From: CAZIKF01 sp964539825
Lineage (GTDB): Bacteria > Muiribacteriota > UBA6191
Assembly: GCA_964539825.1 (NCBI GenBank)
Contig: CAZIKF010000018.1
Coordinates: 43,388 to 107,387, forward strand
Reading direction: 5' to 3'
Length of the DNA: 64,000 bases
Shown here: positions 27,230 through 36,960 of the stretch, one piece after another
Numbering within the stretch: the stretch's first letter is position 1
Layout of the letters: each line of letters opens with the position of its first letter
The notes under the pieces: model-generated
Database searches by the model: none
What the model was told of the DNA's origin: nothing
The model's input: only the letters and a program-made list of their open reading frames with translations
Translations under genes and position numbers: made by a program

Positions 27230-28591
27230 TTAACGCATTCCCTTGCGACGTAGAGTTTGCGGTGTAAAATCCTTCTTTTTGGCATCAATTCCAAATTCAT
27301 CTACGGGTCCACCGTTGTTAAATCCATAGGCCAGATAGCGGCCATTGATCACATCGTAGTGCACCTGCAAAGTATCCCAGGTTACCGGGACCTCATAATA
27401 ATTGATGTTGTGAGCCTCACTCACTCTCCAAATATTTCCTCGTCCATCATATTGATCGGCGACGAGAATTCCCCAGGTGTCTTCATCAAGGTAATACGTC
27501 TTCTTAGCGTAGATGTGACTGGTTCCCTTCTTGATTGTCCCTTCCACTTCCCACACCCGGTGAAGCTCATAGCGAAGGTAATTTGAATCAAGGTGCCCTG
27601 CTTTAATCACATCAGCTGGCTTAGTGTCTTTTGAATGCAATTTATAGGCGTTATAGGGAACATACATTTCCTTTCGTCCCTTGAGCTCCCAGTTGTATCG
27701 CTCGGGTGAACCATTCATAATATCCGACTGGTCAGTAGTGCGCTGATTGTCCGCGGCCGTGCCGGGATAATCAAAGGCGATATTGGGTGCCCTGCGAACC
27801 CTTCGCTGCCCAGGATTATAGGTCCAGGCCAGACGAGGCTCCTTGTTCTGGTCAAGGGTCTCATGCACAAGAAGGATATTTCCCGCCAGCCGATTAGGAG
27901 ACTTTACAGTCTGCAGAAAGTAGGCCAGCCTATTTTTAACCGACTCTACGGTTGCACCGGGTTTATGGTAGGGAAAAAACACGGTCTCCTCAATACGCAC
28001 CATCGTGTATTTGCCGCTGGAGGTTGGAGCAACCTGTCCAACTTCTCTTTTAATCCCTTGTGAGCGATAGCGAAGGAGATGGTTCCATATAGCTTCCGTG
28101 CCATCTTTTGGGATGGGAAAGGGAGAAGTTACCGCTGCATTAGCTACACCATTTCCACCCCTGCTAAGTTCGGCAGTCAGAGCGTTGCCCTTAGAGGCTT
28201 CATAAACAAATTCGGGATAGGAGGCACTTCTGCGAGTAGGATAAACCACCAGCTTAAAGGTTTTGGGATAGCGTTCAAACATGGCAATTTGACCGGGACT
28301 AAGATTGGCGGAATAGTCTTTATAATTCTCCCCATTTATGGTGAACTTAACTTTATCATCTGGGTAGGGATCTAAATTGAGCATGCCCTTCTTATACCCT
28401 TTGGGGACCGCTTGAATTCCACCTGTCCAGGCGGGAATCGTCCCCGCTTTATTTCCGGCTTTCACTGCACCCAGAGGTGTAAGATCTTTCCCTAATCTAG
28501 CTGCCTCTTTCTGATCTACTTTAGCCAGACTGACACCAGTCATCAGCAGACTCAAAGCAATACCGAGAGTAAAATTTATCTTGTGAATCAT
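27230..28591 (-). CDS. Exported DUF1329 protein
   Basis: The 453 residues match DUF1329 in full: signal peptide FTLGIALSLLMTGVSLA, then LGKDLTPLGAVKAGNKAGTI, PAWTGGI, LAWTYNPGQRRVRRAPNIAFDYPG, ERYNWELKGRKEMYVPYN, YELHRVWEVEGTIKKG and YYLDEDTWGILVADQYDGRG. The fold resembles outer-membrane lipoprotein carriers of the LolA/LolB/LppX kind (family knowledge), so a lipid-carrying periplasmic role is likely. It is always seen with a DUF1302 partner, which here lies 9 bp upstream. Confidence 0.93.
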   Translation of the reverse strand: MIHKINFTLGIALSLLMTGVSLAKVDQKEAARLGKDLTPLGAVKAGNKAGTIPAWTGGIQAVPKGYKKGMLNLDPYPDDKVKFTINGENYKDYSANLSPGQIAMFERYPKTFKLVVYPTRRSASYPEFVYEASKGNALTAELSRGGNGVANAAVTSPFPIPKDGTEAIWNHLLRYRSQGIKREVGQVAPTSSGKYTMVRIEETVFFPYHKPGATVESVKNRLAYFLQTVKSPNRLAGNILLVHETLDQNKEPRLAWTYNPGQRRVRRAPNIAFDYPGTAADNQRTTDQSDIMNGSPERYNWELKGRKEMYVPYNAYKLHSKDTKPADVIKAGHLDSNYLRYELHRVWEVEGTIKKGTSHIYAKKTYYLDEDTWGILVADQYDGRGNIWRVSEAHNINYYEVPVTWDTLQVHYDVINGRYLAYGFNNGGPVDEFGIDAKKKDFTPQTLRRKGMR

Positions 28592-28600
28592 GGTTTTCTC

Positions 28601-30658
28601 CTAAAAGAAACGACTAAAAGCCAGAGTTACAAAATCACGGTCACGACTCGTGTGATGAATATCATCGCCGAGAAAATTTGTATATGCAATCTTGGCCGCG
28701 TATTCGTTTTGATACTTGGCCTCAATAGCTAATGTAAACCATTTGCGGTCTTCCACAAAGTTACCGATGGGTTTTGGTGTTGTACCGTTTACGTCATGGT
28801 TGAAAGCAAAGCTGGGATGAATAGAAATCTCTTCAAAAAAGTTATAATAATCGGCCCTGGTAAACAGACGGTAACCCCAGGAAAAGCTCTCCCCATAGCC
28901 TGTACCATAAGCGGTTCCCGGTGCCTCATAGCGAAGAACGCTCTGGGCCTCCATCCCGTGAATCTTGGTGTAGGCCACCTCTCCGACCACGGCCATATTA
29001 TCCGACCCATACTTGCGACCCAGAAGTTTAGTAAAAGTCATTTGACCCTGGGTTACATTCTTTGGATTCCATCCTCGGATTACTCCCGCCCCGCCAGCAG
29101 TCTGGAAGACTCCTAACTGCCCGGGCGCACCAAGGGCAGCAGCCAGAAGGACCTCATCATCAATTTGAATTGGCTGATCATTCTTGTAGGAAATCTCTCC
29201 CTGCAGAGCCAAACCCTTGACGGTGGTGTTGAAGCTCAGGCCAAGCATTTTTATATCTTCAGGATACTCTAGAAAGTAGTAGGAATTGGGAATGTAGATC
29301 CCGCCTAGAATCTCCGTCGCCCTGCCGCCAATTGCGGCCGCAAGATTGCCTCCCGTTGCCGCGGCAGATTGTGATGCCGTCCCGAGTCTACCCACTCGCG
29401 CCAATCCATCTACCAGGTCTGCCTGCAGGTCTGAGACTGTGAGTCCAGCCTGGGTTTTGCCTCGTAGATCGGCACCAAAAGCGCCTAATTGAGCACCGGT
29501 ATAGGCGGTATTCAAGAGAGCTTGTGACTCGGCGGGCAGCGCTGCGAAGGGTGTCGCGGGATTTAACGCGGCGGCCAGTCCGCCTACACCCAGGGCTGTA
29601 CCAGCCACTGCCGCTGACTGAGGACCCTGAAATCCACTAATCGCGGGGAGACGACTGGTATAGTTCATGGCATAAAAGCCGAATTCGGTATAATCCAATT
29701 GGGGAACCAGCCATTTAAAGGCAATTCCCATATTATTACTGTCCTCGGGTTCAGGTCCTGACCCTTGCCTTGCGGTCTGACCAAATAAGGTGTCTCCGTT
29801 TGAGTCGGTCAGAACAGAACAGGTGGCGAAGTCAACACAGGGATGTCCATCCAGATCAGTACCAATTCCCCTTCCGATGTGAGCGTAGGTTGAACCTGGA
29901 GAGACGAAATCATTATCGGAGAAGAGGGAACCTTCGGGATCAATCTTGGTTTTACGATGAGACCATTGTTTGAATATTTCAAAGGAGAAAACATCGGTCA
30001 TCTCCACGCTCAATACAGCCATAGGAATGGGAAGAAGCCCATCTCTCAGCTCAGCTCCCGCCACTCGAAACTTACTCACATCAAAGGGATTGATGGAATT
30101 GATTCCGTTCTGGATAAAGGTACTCTCACCCCAGCTGAGCACCTGGTTACCAACCTTGAAGGTTACCGGATTATTTCCAAGCTCAGTGTCATATTTCCAG
30201 TAGGCATCCAGGAATTTTAGCTCATGTCCCAAGTCATCCTTCGCTGAATTGGAAAAATCAGTGCGAAGCTTATAATCCCGCATTACATCAAAATCATAAA
30301 GCCCGGTGGCCCTGGAGAATATACTCCACTTGTCGTCATAGTTAATCTGCAGCTCATGGGTGGACTTCACTACCTTGGAATAAAAGGAACCCTGCCTATA
30401 GTTTAAGTTTCCGTTGTCTTCATTAAGCGTCGGATAGGTACCTCCGTTCCCGATTCCCACATTGGAAGGGTCAGGATTTTCCAGGCGCATCCCCAGGCCT
30501 ACGGTCACGGTGGTGTCAAAGCTCCCACTCATTTTTGGATTATCAAATTCCAATCCCCAGGCGTCCAGAGGAGCCGTGAGACTGAGCATCAGGGCGGCAC
30601 CCAAAGTACTTCGACCGATCTTAAGAAGTGAAGACTTGTTGAAGCTTCTAGTTTTCAT
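28601..30658 (-). CDS. DUF1302 outer-membrane protein
   Basis: This 685-residue protein has a signal peptide (LKIGRSTLGAALMLSLTAPLDAWG). Features typical of DUF1302 are FDTTVTVGLGMRL, NYRQGSFYSKVVKSTHELQINYDDKW, VGNQVLSWGESTFIQNGINSIN and PFDVSKFR. Alternating strands fit a beta-barrel and the chain ends in a C-terminal Phe (FSRFF), the usual outer-membrane insertion signal. An Ala/Gly-rich insertion at about residues 345-450 has low complexity. It is the probable outer-membrane channel or receptor for the hydrophobic substrate of this operon. Confidence 0.9.
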   Translation of the reverse strand: MKTRSFNKSSLLKIGRSTLGAALMLSLTAPLDAWGLEFDNPKMSGSFDTTVTVGLGMRLENPDPSNVGIGNGGTYPTLNEDNGNLNYRQGSFYSKVVKSTHELQINYDDKWSIFSRATGLYDFDVMRDYKLRTDFSNSAKDDLGHELKFLDAYWKYDTELGNNPVTFKVGNQVLSWGESTFIQNGINSINPFDVSKFRVAGAELRDGLLPIPMAVLSVEMTDVFSFEIFKQWSHRKTKIDPEGSLFSDNDFVSPGSTYAHIGRGIGTDLDGHPCVDFATCSVLTDSNGDTLFGQTARQGSGPEPEDSNNMGIAFKWLVPQLDYTEFGFYAMNYTSRLPAISGFQGPQSAAVAGTALGVGGLAAALNPATPFAALPAESQALLNTAYTGAQLGAFGADLRGKTQAGLTVSDLQADLVDGLARVGRLGTASQSAAATGGNLAAAIGGRATEILGGIYIPNSYYFLEYPEDIKMLGLSFNTTVKGLALQGEISYKNDQPIQIDDEVLLAAALGAPGQLGVFQTAGGAGVIRGWNPKNVTQGQMTFTKLLGRKYGSDNMAVVGEVAYTKIHGMEAQSVLRYEAPGTAYGTGYGESFSWGYRLFTRADYYNFFEEISIHPSFAFNHDVNGTTPKPIGNFVEDRKWFTLAIEAKYQNEYAAKIAYTNFLGDDIHHTSRDRDFVTLAFSRFF

Positions 30659-30688
30659 GCGTATCTCCTACTGATTCCTGCGTTTGTA

Positions 30689-33304
30689 TTATTCCTTGAT
30701 ACAATCTGCTGCTGTTGCCGTGCACAAAAGGGCCGGGGCTGTGACCTGAAGAACTGTCCCGCTCGAAGCGAAAAATCCACCATACTGGGTTTGAATTTCG
30801 GTGAGTACCGCTCCAGTATCGCTTCCTCCCAATCCAAGCAAAGAACTATGTCCGCCTTTCACGAAGCGGCCTACATGACGAACCTGACCCGCTACACTAC
30901 CAGTCAAATCAGCCAATCCCATCTGCCGTACCATGGGTTCAGTGGCAACTGCATTAGGGATAACCTGGTCGGCTGGATCCGTGGTACTCCCATCCCCTAC
31001 AATCTCCACGAGGTAAATGGGTTCATCTGTAATCTCAGCCGATGCGGCGACGGACATGGGATCCACTGGATCAATAACCATCTGTGCCGCTACCGCGAAT
31101 TGGTCAATACTTGAGTTCAGACTCTTCCATGCCTCAAGATTATTTGCCGCCACCACCGGCAAATACTCATCTACAAAACAATCTTCCGATTTGGCCGCCT
31201 GACATAGAGGAGAATAGGCACTAAACCCTGCTGCCAGAGCAGCGTTTGAGGTTCCAATACTGAATTTCACGAGATTTGCGAAGGAAGGAGAAGTAATCAG
31301 CAGATTCGCGATATTTCCTCCCGGCATTGCCAGACCTGTGGCTGTGATCTCAAACAGGGAATTATCAGTAGTGGTATAGGGAGACCGGGAAGCAGCCTCC
31401 AGAAAATTAGTTCCGGTAATCGCACCCAGGGAATGGCCAAGGTAGCTCACTCTCATACCACCTATCCCCAGATCGCCTTTCTTGTTGGCAAATCCAATAG
31501 ATGCCCGCAAGCCAAGGAGATCAGCAATGCTTTGCCTGATATTGTCGCGGGCAACGGTGAGATAGCCCAGGTTCATATAAGCCAGGGCATTGGTGTTAGC
31601 GGAAATCTCGGGAATTCCGTCAGCGCCTGGTGTGATGAGATCAGCAAGGACAAAGTCGAAGCTGCGTTCCCCATGGATAGGATGATCGATCGCGATAACC
31701 GCCATGTTACTGCCAACAGACGCTGAAGCGGCTATCAAACTTGCAGCTATCGCATAAGCGTTTTCCTTGGAAGCGGTGATCCCATGTTGGAAGATCACCA
31801 CATGATCAACAGTATTTAGACCCGCGGCAGGGGCGAAAAGTAAGACGGGAACATTTTGAAGCTGATTGACGGCGGGTAGAGGATTCCACTCGGTGATGAA
31901 TCGGTCCGCATCAAGTCTCCCACCTGAATCTGAAATCGTCGATCCCACCAGCGAAAACGCTTGGGTTACCAATTCACTCTTCCTTGCCGGGTCTAATAAA
32001 AGACTGGTAAAAGCTGTTTCGTTGATCCCAGCGTTCGTCAGGGCAGCCTGCACAGCGGTCTTCATAGTATCAGCGGCACCAAGTAGCTCATTCTTGATTG
32101 CTGCCAGGGATGGAATCGATCCCTCCCAGTGGGTGTTGGTCACTACTACGGCTGGATTTGCACTATATCCCAGGTCCTGCCTGGCTACCAGGGAAGGCAC
32201 TCCCTGAAAGTAAGGGAGTTTGACAGTGGTTCTATAAACATTCCAGCCAGCAAGTATGGGCGCCAATGTCGCACTACCTCCAAGACTGGCATTGAGTGCC
32301 TGCGCGGTACTCAGGGAACTATTGAGAACCGGATCTGCATTAGCTCCAGCAGGAGAGGTGGCCGAATCTGTGAGAACCTGGCTGATGGTTCCCAGGATTC
32401 CCGTGGTTAGATCCATCGTATAGATGCTTGCCAGAGCCGCGTTCCCTAACTTATCCCCGGTTTTCCAAACTAAAGAACCTGTGGTTACGGGGGCTGCTGG
32501 ATTCGCCGTTAAAGCTGAATTTACAATGGTATGCGCCGCATACTTAATCGCGGCGAATTCATCACCCACGGAAACAGTTCGGAATGTATCTGAGAAAATG
32601 ACATTGGCCTTGGGAATTCCGATTGCCAACGCAATTCCTTCTTGAGTCGGGATCAACTGGGAGGCAACCGCCTGAACAGACTGGTTGCTGTAATGTACTT
32701 TTGAGATGCTTGCAGGACTTCTTCCGGCGTAGGAAAGATAATCACTGGAGGCCTTAATGGAAAATCCCGCGACATCCTTGAGGCTGTCCGTAATGTAGTA
32801 GGTGTAATAAGAACCAGGATTCAGCGGCTTCATGGGAAAAATAATCAACTGGGGCCCACTTGCGATGACAGTGTAATCCTGAAGGGGTAAAAGAACCTTT
32901 TTTACTCCTGTGGGCACGACAGTACCCGGTGCTGCTCCTGCGGCAGTCGTCACTTCCAGCATATAGACTTCCACGATGGGAGGAGTGAAAGTGGGTGTCG
33001 CGATAGCGGTTCCGTTATCAATACCAAGCTTTAGGATAATTGGCTGAGAGAGTGAAGCCCCATCCATTGTGTTGATCGCTTTTTCTGGATTTGCGAAAGA
33101 ATCCGCCCCGGTGATCACCCGATTGACGGTTCCATCAGGGGATCCTTCATGTAGTAGGCTTGGTCTGGTTCCCAATGCCGCGGATGCTCCGAAGTCCAGG
33201 GTATTTTCCCCGGGACCTATTACCGGCCCACGGGTATTACCTCCACCGCAGCCAGCCAGAAACAAGACTGTAATAGATGCTATACAAAAAGCGGTCTTTT
33301 GCAT
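30689..33304 (-). CDS. Surface lipoprotein lipase of the Pla-1/VolA type
   Basis: The 871-residue lipoprotein has a lipobox LAGC after a short signal peptide. The N-terminal half matches the bacterial virulence-factor lipase N domain (PSLLHEGSPDGTVNRV, YTYYITDSLKDVAGF). The C-terminal half is an alpha/beta hydrolase: HGITASKE for the oxyanion side, nucleophile Ser in GHSLG at about residue 622 and a late His in KGGHSSLLG at about 818. VolA-type enzymes are surface lysophospholipases that release fatty acids from external lipids (family knowledge). It is the first gene of the six-gene leftward operon; CAGGAG precedes the ATG. Confidence 0.9.
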   Translation of the reverse strand: MQKTAFCIASITVLFLAGCGGGNTRGPVIGPGENTLDFGASAALGTRPSLLHEGSPDGTVNRVITGADSFANPEKAINTMDGASLSQPIILKLGIDNGTAIATPTFTPPIVEVYMLEVTTAAGAAPGTVVPTGVKKVLLPLQDYTVIASGPQLIIFPMKPLNPGSYYTYYITDSLKDVAGFSIKASSDYLSYAGRSPASISKVHYSNQSVQAVASQLIPTQEGIALAIGIPKANVIFSDTFRTVSVGDEFAAIKYAAHTIVNSALTANPAAPVTTGSLVWKTGDKLGNAALASIYTMDLTTGILGTISQVLTDSATSPAGANADPVLNSSLSTAQALNASLGGSATLAPILAGWNVYRTTVKLPYFQGVPSLVARQDLGYSANPAVVVTNTHWEGSIPSLAAIKNELLGAADTMKTAVQAALTNAGINETAFTSLLLDPARKSELVTQAFSLVGSTISDSGGRLDADRFITEWNPLPAVNQLQNVPVLLFAPAAGLNTVDHVVIFQHGITASKENAYAIAASLIAASASVGSNMAVIAIDHPIHGERSFDFVLADLITPGADGIPEISANTNALAYMNLGYLTVARDNIRQSIADLLGLRASIGFANKKGDLGIGGMRVSYLGHSLGAITGTNFLEAASRSPYTTTDNSLFEITATGLAMPGGNIANLLITSPSFANLVKFSIGTSNAALAAGFSAYSPLCQAAKSEDCFVDEYLPVVAANNLEAWKSLNSSIDQFAVAAQMVIDPVDPMSVAASAEITDEPIYLVEIVGDGSTTDPADQVIPNAVATEPMVRQMGLADLTGSVAGQVRHVGRFVKGGHSSLLGLGGSDTGAVLTEIQTQYGGFFASSGTVLQVTAPALLCTATAADCIKE

Positions 33305-33430
33305 GGTTTTCTCCTGCTTTTCTTAGAATAGTGTAGTTTCAGCTTGAACCTTTTTTGGCCTAGGGAAGGACTCATTGATATTCTTTGGCCCGAACAAATA
33401 GGAGATTCTATCAAGATTGTCCAAGGGTAT

Positions 33431-34582
33431 CTATTTTTGTTTTTTTCTGTCTCCCAGGACTTGTAGAAAAGTATCGATTTCTGCCAAAGAATTGTAGATA
33501 TGGGGTGTCACACGCATGGAATTTCCCCGAAAACTTACGTAAATATTAGATTTCTTAAGTTTTTTCCCGATATCCTCTGAAAATCCCCTTTTTCCGCTAG
33601 AAATTCCCAACATATGCGGAACTGATTCCTCTTCTGGAAGAACTTCATAACCCAGCTCCAAGGCTCCTGATCTTAACTTGGAACTCAAAATACTGATGGT
33701 TTGTGAGATGTTGGAAACTCCCCACTCCTTGATCTGTCCAAGGGCCTCCAGGCACATGGGCATGTGCAGAAACTGGCTCTTTTCACCCATATCAAAACGT
33801 CGCGCGCCTTCCTGGTAGATTTCCTGGTAACTGAGAAGGTTTGGAAAATCACCGCTTCCCTGGCGGTTTAACCAATTAAACTCAAGGGGCTCTGAATCAA
33901 GGTACCTATCAGCTACATATAAAAAGCCCAAACTATAGGGTCCTAATAGCCATTTATAACAGGAAACAGCCATGAATGCCGGCTTGATTCTCTTCACGTC
34001 GAAGGGATAAACACCCACGGACTGAATTCCATCCACTACCAGACTGGCCCCAACTGAGCCCACCTTTTCAGATACCTTCTCCAGATCAACATAGGCACCG
34101 TCACACCATCTCACCTGGGGTATACAAACCAGTGATGTTTGTTCATGGATGTTTTCCAAAACAGCCTCTGTTAAGGTTTTTCCCGGTTCTCGGTCCACCG
34201 TCACAATTCTCAGACTCCTCTGTTTGGCCAGGTTTCTCCAGACATATACATTGGAGGGAAATTGGTCTTTCAGTAAAAGAATTTCCTTTCCAAACTGAAT
34301 GGAAACGCTTTTAGCCGCTGTTGCCAGCCCATAACTTACCGATGGAATCACGGCGATCTGCTCAGGCGCCGCTCCGATTAAGTCTGCAAAAAGTCCTCTG
34401 GCTAGCTCCACCGGATTCCAAAAATCTTCTGGTTTGAACTTCCAGGGTGACTCCTGGCTCTTGAGAGCAGCCTGACCCGCCTTTATCACTTTTTTCATTT
34501 TGGGTGCCATATACCCGCAGTTGAAATACTTGACCTCAGAGGGAATGGAAAACAGGCTTCTTTGACAATCTAATACACTCAT
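33431..34582 (-). CDS. Class V aminotransferase-type PLP enzyme
   Basis: The 383-residue enzyme has the fold I class V pattern: YFNCGYMAPKMKK, VIPSVSYGLATAAK, VVDGIQSVGVYPFD (Asp that holds the PLP ring nitrogen) and the Schiff-base Lys in SCYKWLLGPYSLGF at about residue 211. Relatives include isopenicillin-N-epimerase-like and cysteine desulfurase-like enzymes; the substrate is unknown. The likely start is the ATG at 34582 with AAGGA upstream. The frame continues upstream to a TTG at 34630 through a pentanucleotide repeat. It follows tryptophanase, probably in one operon. Confidence 0.87.
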   Translation of the reverse strand: MSVLDCQRSLFSIPSEVKYFNCGYMAPKMKKVIKAGQAALKSQESPWKFKPEDFWNPVELARGLFADLIGAAPEQIAVIPSVSYGLATAAKSVSIQFGKEILLLKDQFPSNVYVWRNLAKQRSLRIVTVDREPGKTLTEAVLENIHEQTSLVCIPQVRWCDGAYVDLEKVSEKVGSVGASLVVDGIQSVGVYPFDVKRIKPAFMAVSCYKWLLGPYSLGFLYVADRYLDSEPLEFNWLNRQGSGDFPNLLSYQEIYQEGARRFDMGEKSQFLHMPMCLEALGQIKEWGVSNISQTISILSSKLRSGALELGYEVLPEEESVPHMLGISSGKRGFSEDIGKKLKKSNIYVSFRGNSMRVTPHIYNSLAEIDTFLQVLGDRKKQK

Positions 34583-34585
34583 ATC

Positions 34586-34618
34586 CTTCTCTTCTCTTCT
34601 CTTCTCTTCTCTTCTCTT
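34586..34618 (-). repeat. Pentanucleotide tract (CTTCT)6 at the translation start
   Basis: Six perfect CTTCT units plus CTT (AAGAG on the coding strand) lie directly before the ribosome-binding AAGGAT and the ATG of the class V aminotransferase gene. Slippage by one unit changes the leader length, and changes the frame of the upstream TTG relative to the gene. This is the layout of phase-variable loci. Confidence 0.9.
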
Positions 34619-34669
34619 AGCAGTGAGCAATTGTACCGTCGCGGTACCATTCCCTTAAGTGAAACCGGG

Positions 34670-36043
34670 CTATAATCTTCTGAATTGAGCCGTAAAGTGG
34701 CGCAAAGCAGGAGCCTGGTAGGTCATTGTCAGTCCACGGATCTCTTCTTTTCTCGTGCAAACTTCAATTGCGGCCTCAACTACATATTCAATTTGAGACT
34801 GGGTATAGGTTCTTCTTGGAATGGCGAGTCGTACCAGTTCCATCTTTGCGGGATGTTCCTCTCCGCTGTGCTCATCCACTCTACCAAACATGACCGATCC
34901 AATCTCCACGGATCGGATACCCCCTTGCGTATAGAGCTCACAACATAAAGCCTGTCCTGGATACTCAAGGGGAGGGATGTGAGGGAGTAGTGCTTTGGCA
35001 TCTATATAGACGGCGTGCCCTCCAGGAGGCTTGATAATTGGAATGCCTGCCTTATCCAGTCGATCTCCAAGAAATTTTGTTGAGGCAATTCGATAGTTAA
35101 GATAATCAAGATGCAGAACCTCCTCCAACCCTACTGCAATGGCATCCAGGTCTCGCCCGGCAAGTCCCCCGTAGGTCACGAACCCTTCGGTAAGAATCAG
35201 GAGATTGCGGGCCTGTTCAGCAAGACGGTCATTGTTGGTGCACAAGAAACCGCCAATATTGGCAAGTCCATCTTTTTTGGCCGACATAGTACAGCCATCC
35301 GCATAGGAAAAAAACTCACGTGTGATCTCATGAGGAGTCTTATCCTGGTACCCTTCTTCTCGTTGATGAATGAAAAATGCGTTTTCAGCGAATCGACACG
35401 CATCGATATAAAGAGGAATATCGTAGCGCTTGAGCAGCGCGCTTAGTGACTTCACATTCTCCATGGAAACAGGTTGCCCGCCCCCTGAGTTATTCGTGAT
35501 AGTCAACATGCAAAGAGGAATCCTGTCAGCTCCCCTTGTTTCAATGACTTCCTGAAGGGAACCAAGATCAAGATTCCCTTTAAATGGATACTCCAAAGCA
35601 GGCTGCAGACCTTCCTCAATCACCAGGTCAAGAGCCTCCGCTCCTACGGCCTCCACATTGGCCCTGGTAGTGTCAAAATGAGTGTTATTTGGTATTACGT
35701 CACCCTTCTTTGCAGCTACGTTAAAAAGAATATGTTCAGCGGCACGCCCCTGGTGAGTGGGAATCACGTGTTTGAACCCAAAAATGCTCTCTACCTGATC
35801 TCGAAAACGATAAAAGCTTGTGGCACCGGCATAGGATTCATCGCCGCGCATGATAGCAGCCCATTGTGCGGAACTCATGGCTCCTGTACCGCTGTCAGTC
35901 AATAGATCAATCATCACAGTTTCAGCATGCAGTAGAAATGGATTGAAGTGAGCAGCTTCCAGGTAGGTTCTACGCTGGACCGCCGTTGTCATCCGAATAG
36001 CCTGCACCGACTTAATTCGGAAAGGTTCAATGATCGTTTTCAT
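34670..36043 (-). CDS. tnaA: Tryptophanase
   Basis: The 457-residue PLP lyase is colinear with TnaA: EPFRIKSV at the start, NPFLL, DLLTDSGTGAMSS, MRGDESYAGA, IPTHQGRAAEHI, the PLP lysine in SAKKDGLANIGG (about residue 256) and the ending LRHFTAQFRRL. GIRSVEIGS is the tryptophanase signature, whereas tyrosine phenol-lyase has MERG there, so indole, pyruvate and ammonia are the expected products. I chose the ATG at 36043, with GGAG five bases upstream and the family N-terminus, over the ATG at 36064. No tnaC-type leader or tnaB transporter is seen. It lies 32 bp after the zinc-ribbon membrane gene. Confidence 0.92.
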   Translation of the reverse strand: MKTIIEPFRIKSVQAIRMTTAVQRRTYLEAAHFNPFLLHAETVMIDLLTDSGTGAMSSAQWAAIMRGDESYAGATSFYRFRDQVESIFGFKHVIPTHQGRAAEHILFNVAAKKGDVIPNNTHFDTTRANVEAVGAEALDLVIEEGLQPALEYPFKGNLDLGSLQEVIETRGADRIPLCMLTITNNSGGGQPVSMENVKSLSALLKRYDIPLYIDACRFAENAFFIHQREEGYQDKTPHEITREFFSYADGCTMSAKKDGLANIGGFLCTNNDRLAEQARNLLILTEGFVTYGGLAGRDLDAIAVGLEEVLHLDYLNYRIASTKFLGDRLDKAGIPIIKPPGGHAVYIDAKALLPHIPPLEYPGQALCCELYTQGGIRSVEIGSVMFGRVDEHSGEEHPAKMELVRLAIPRRTYTQSQIEYVVEAAIEVCTRKEEIRGLTMTYQAPALRHFTAQFRRL

Positions 36044-36075
36044 AATTCTCCATATTTCTCTCAATAATTAATGAC

Positions 36076-36939
36076 TCAGGTTTTTACAAGTTCACAGAAC
36101 CGATTGCGTAGTTTTCCATAATCATCCTTTGAGATGATGAAATTCTCTAAGACTTCATCCTCCCATCGTACCCTTCCCTTTTCACTCTTGTATTCTTTCA
36201 CGTGACGCAGATTCAATAATGAAAACTCGTTACAGCTCTTACATTGGGAGAGTTCCAAACGTGTAAATTCCCTGGCTCCCGGTTTTGCCTGATTGAGTTT
36301 TAGAAGAGGAAAGATTCGGCCCGATTTGAGATCCTCATTCAACTTATGAAATCTTCGCGGTGCGCACAAATCCTGGAATGCAACACGCTCCTCAATCCAA
36401 TCACCGCATCTTTCACAAAAGGGAACCCTGCCTATCACTCCCCAGGCCATCAGAGCGGAAAAAAATATGCTCATAGCCGCCTCCAAAATCCAGATAGAGA
36501 ATAAGATTCCACCAGAGGGTTTCCATGAAAAAATCTGCCAGATCCCCTTTTCCAGCAGTCCGCTTAGAACAGACTGTATTTCAATTGGGTTCAAAACGAA
36601 CTGCGAAAAATTTGAGGTAACCCTGATCCAAACTACCCAACTGACATAGATCATCAAGATACCCGCGAAAGCGCCCATGAAAAAAGTTAGAATCGGTCTG
36701 CGAACTTTGCCCCAATCCGCACCCAACCCAACGAGAAAACCAGCAGTACCTGAAAATAGAAGGGTAAAGACCAACGAGATCGTATGAACCGGGTTATAGA
36801 GAAGAAGCAGGGCGTAAAAAGCACCAATTCCCGGAGGTGCCACAACTGACATTACCAAAAGGGTGGCCCACCCTGACTTTCCCATTTGACCTGATGGATA
36901 GTAGGGGGTGTAGAGGCTGTATGTTGGTTTCGCCTTCAT
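36076..36939 (-). CDS. Membrane protein with C-terminal CxxC pairs, unknown function
   Basis: The 287 residues begin with about four membrane segments (TLLVMSVVAPPGIGAFYALLLL; LVFTLLFSGTAGFLVGLGA; PILTFFMGAFAGILMIYV; IWILEAAMSIFFSALMAWG). A soluble tail of about 120 residues follows, carrying CERCGDW and CKSCNEF, two CxxC pairs that could hold one zinc or a redox disulfide. I do not recognise the family. It is the first gene of a probable leftward operon with tnaA and the class V aminotransferase, but nothing links its function to indole. Confidence 0.7.
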   Translation of the reverse strand: MKAKPTYSLYTPYYPSGQMGKSGWATLLVMSVVAPPGIGAFYALLLLYNPVHTISLVFTLLFSGTAGFLVGLGADWGKVRRPILTFFMGAFAGILMIYVSWVVWIRVTSNFSQFVLNPIEIQSVLSGLLEKGIWQIFSWKPSGGILFSIWILEAAMSIFFSALMAWGVIGRVPFCERCGDWIEERVAFQDLCAPRRFHKLNEDLKSGRIFPLLKLNQAKPGAREFTRLELSQCKSCNEFSLLNLRHVKEYKSEKGRVRWEDEVLENFIISKDDYGKLRNRFCELVKT

Positions 36940-36947
36940 AATGAGGT

Positions 36948-36953
36948 TATAAT
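36948..36953 (+). promoter_or_regulatory. Candidate -10 box for the M20 peptidase gene
   Basis: TATAAT stands 60 bp upstream of the ATG at 37013. At 18-bp spacing a TTGGTT could serve as -35. The expected start of transcription falls at about 36961, exactly at the left arm of an inverted repeat. Confidence 0.5.
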
Positions 36954-36960
36954 CGTCACG

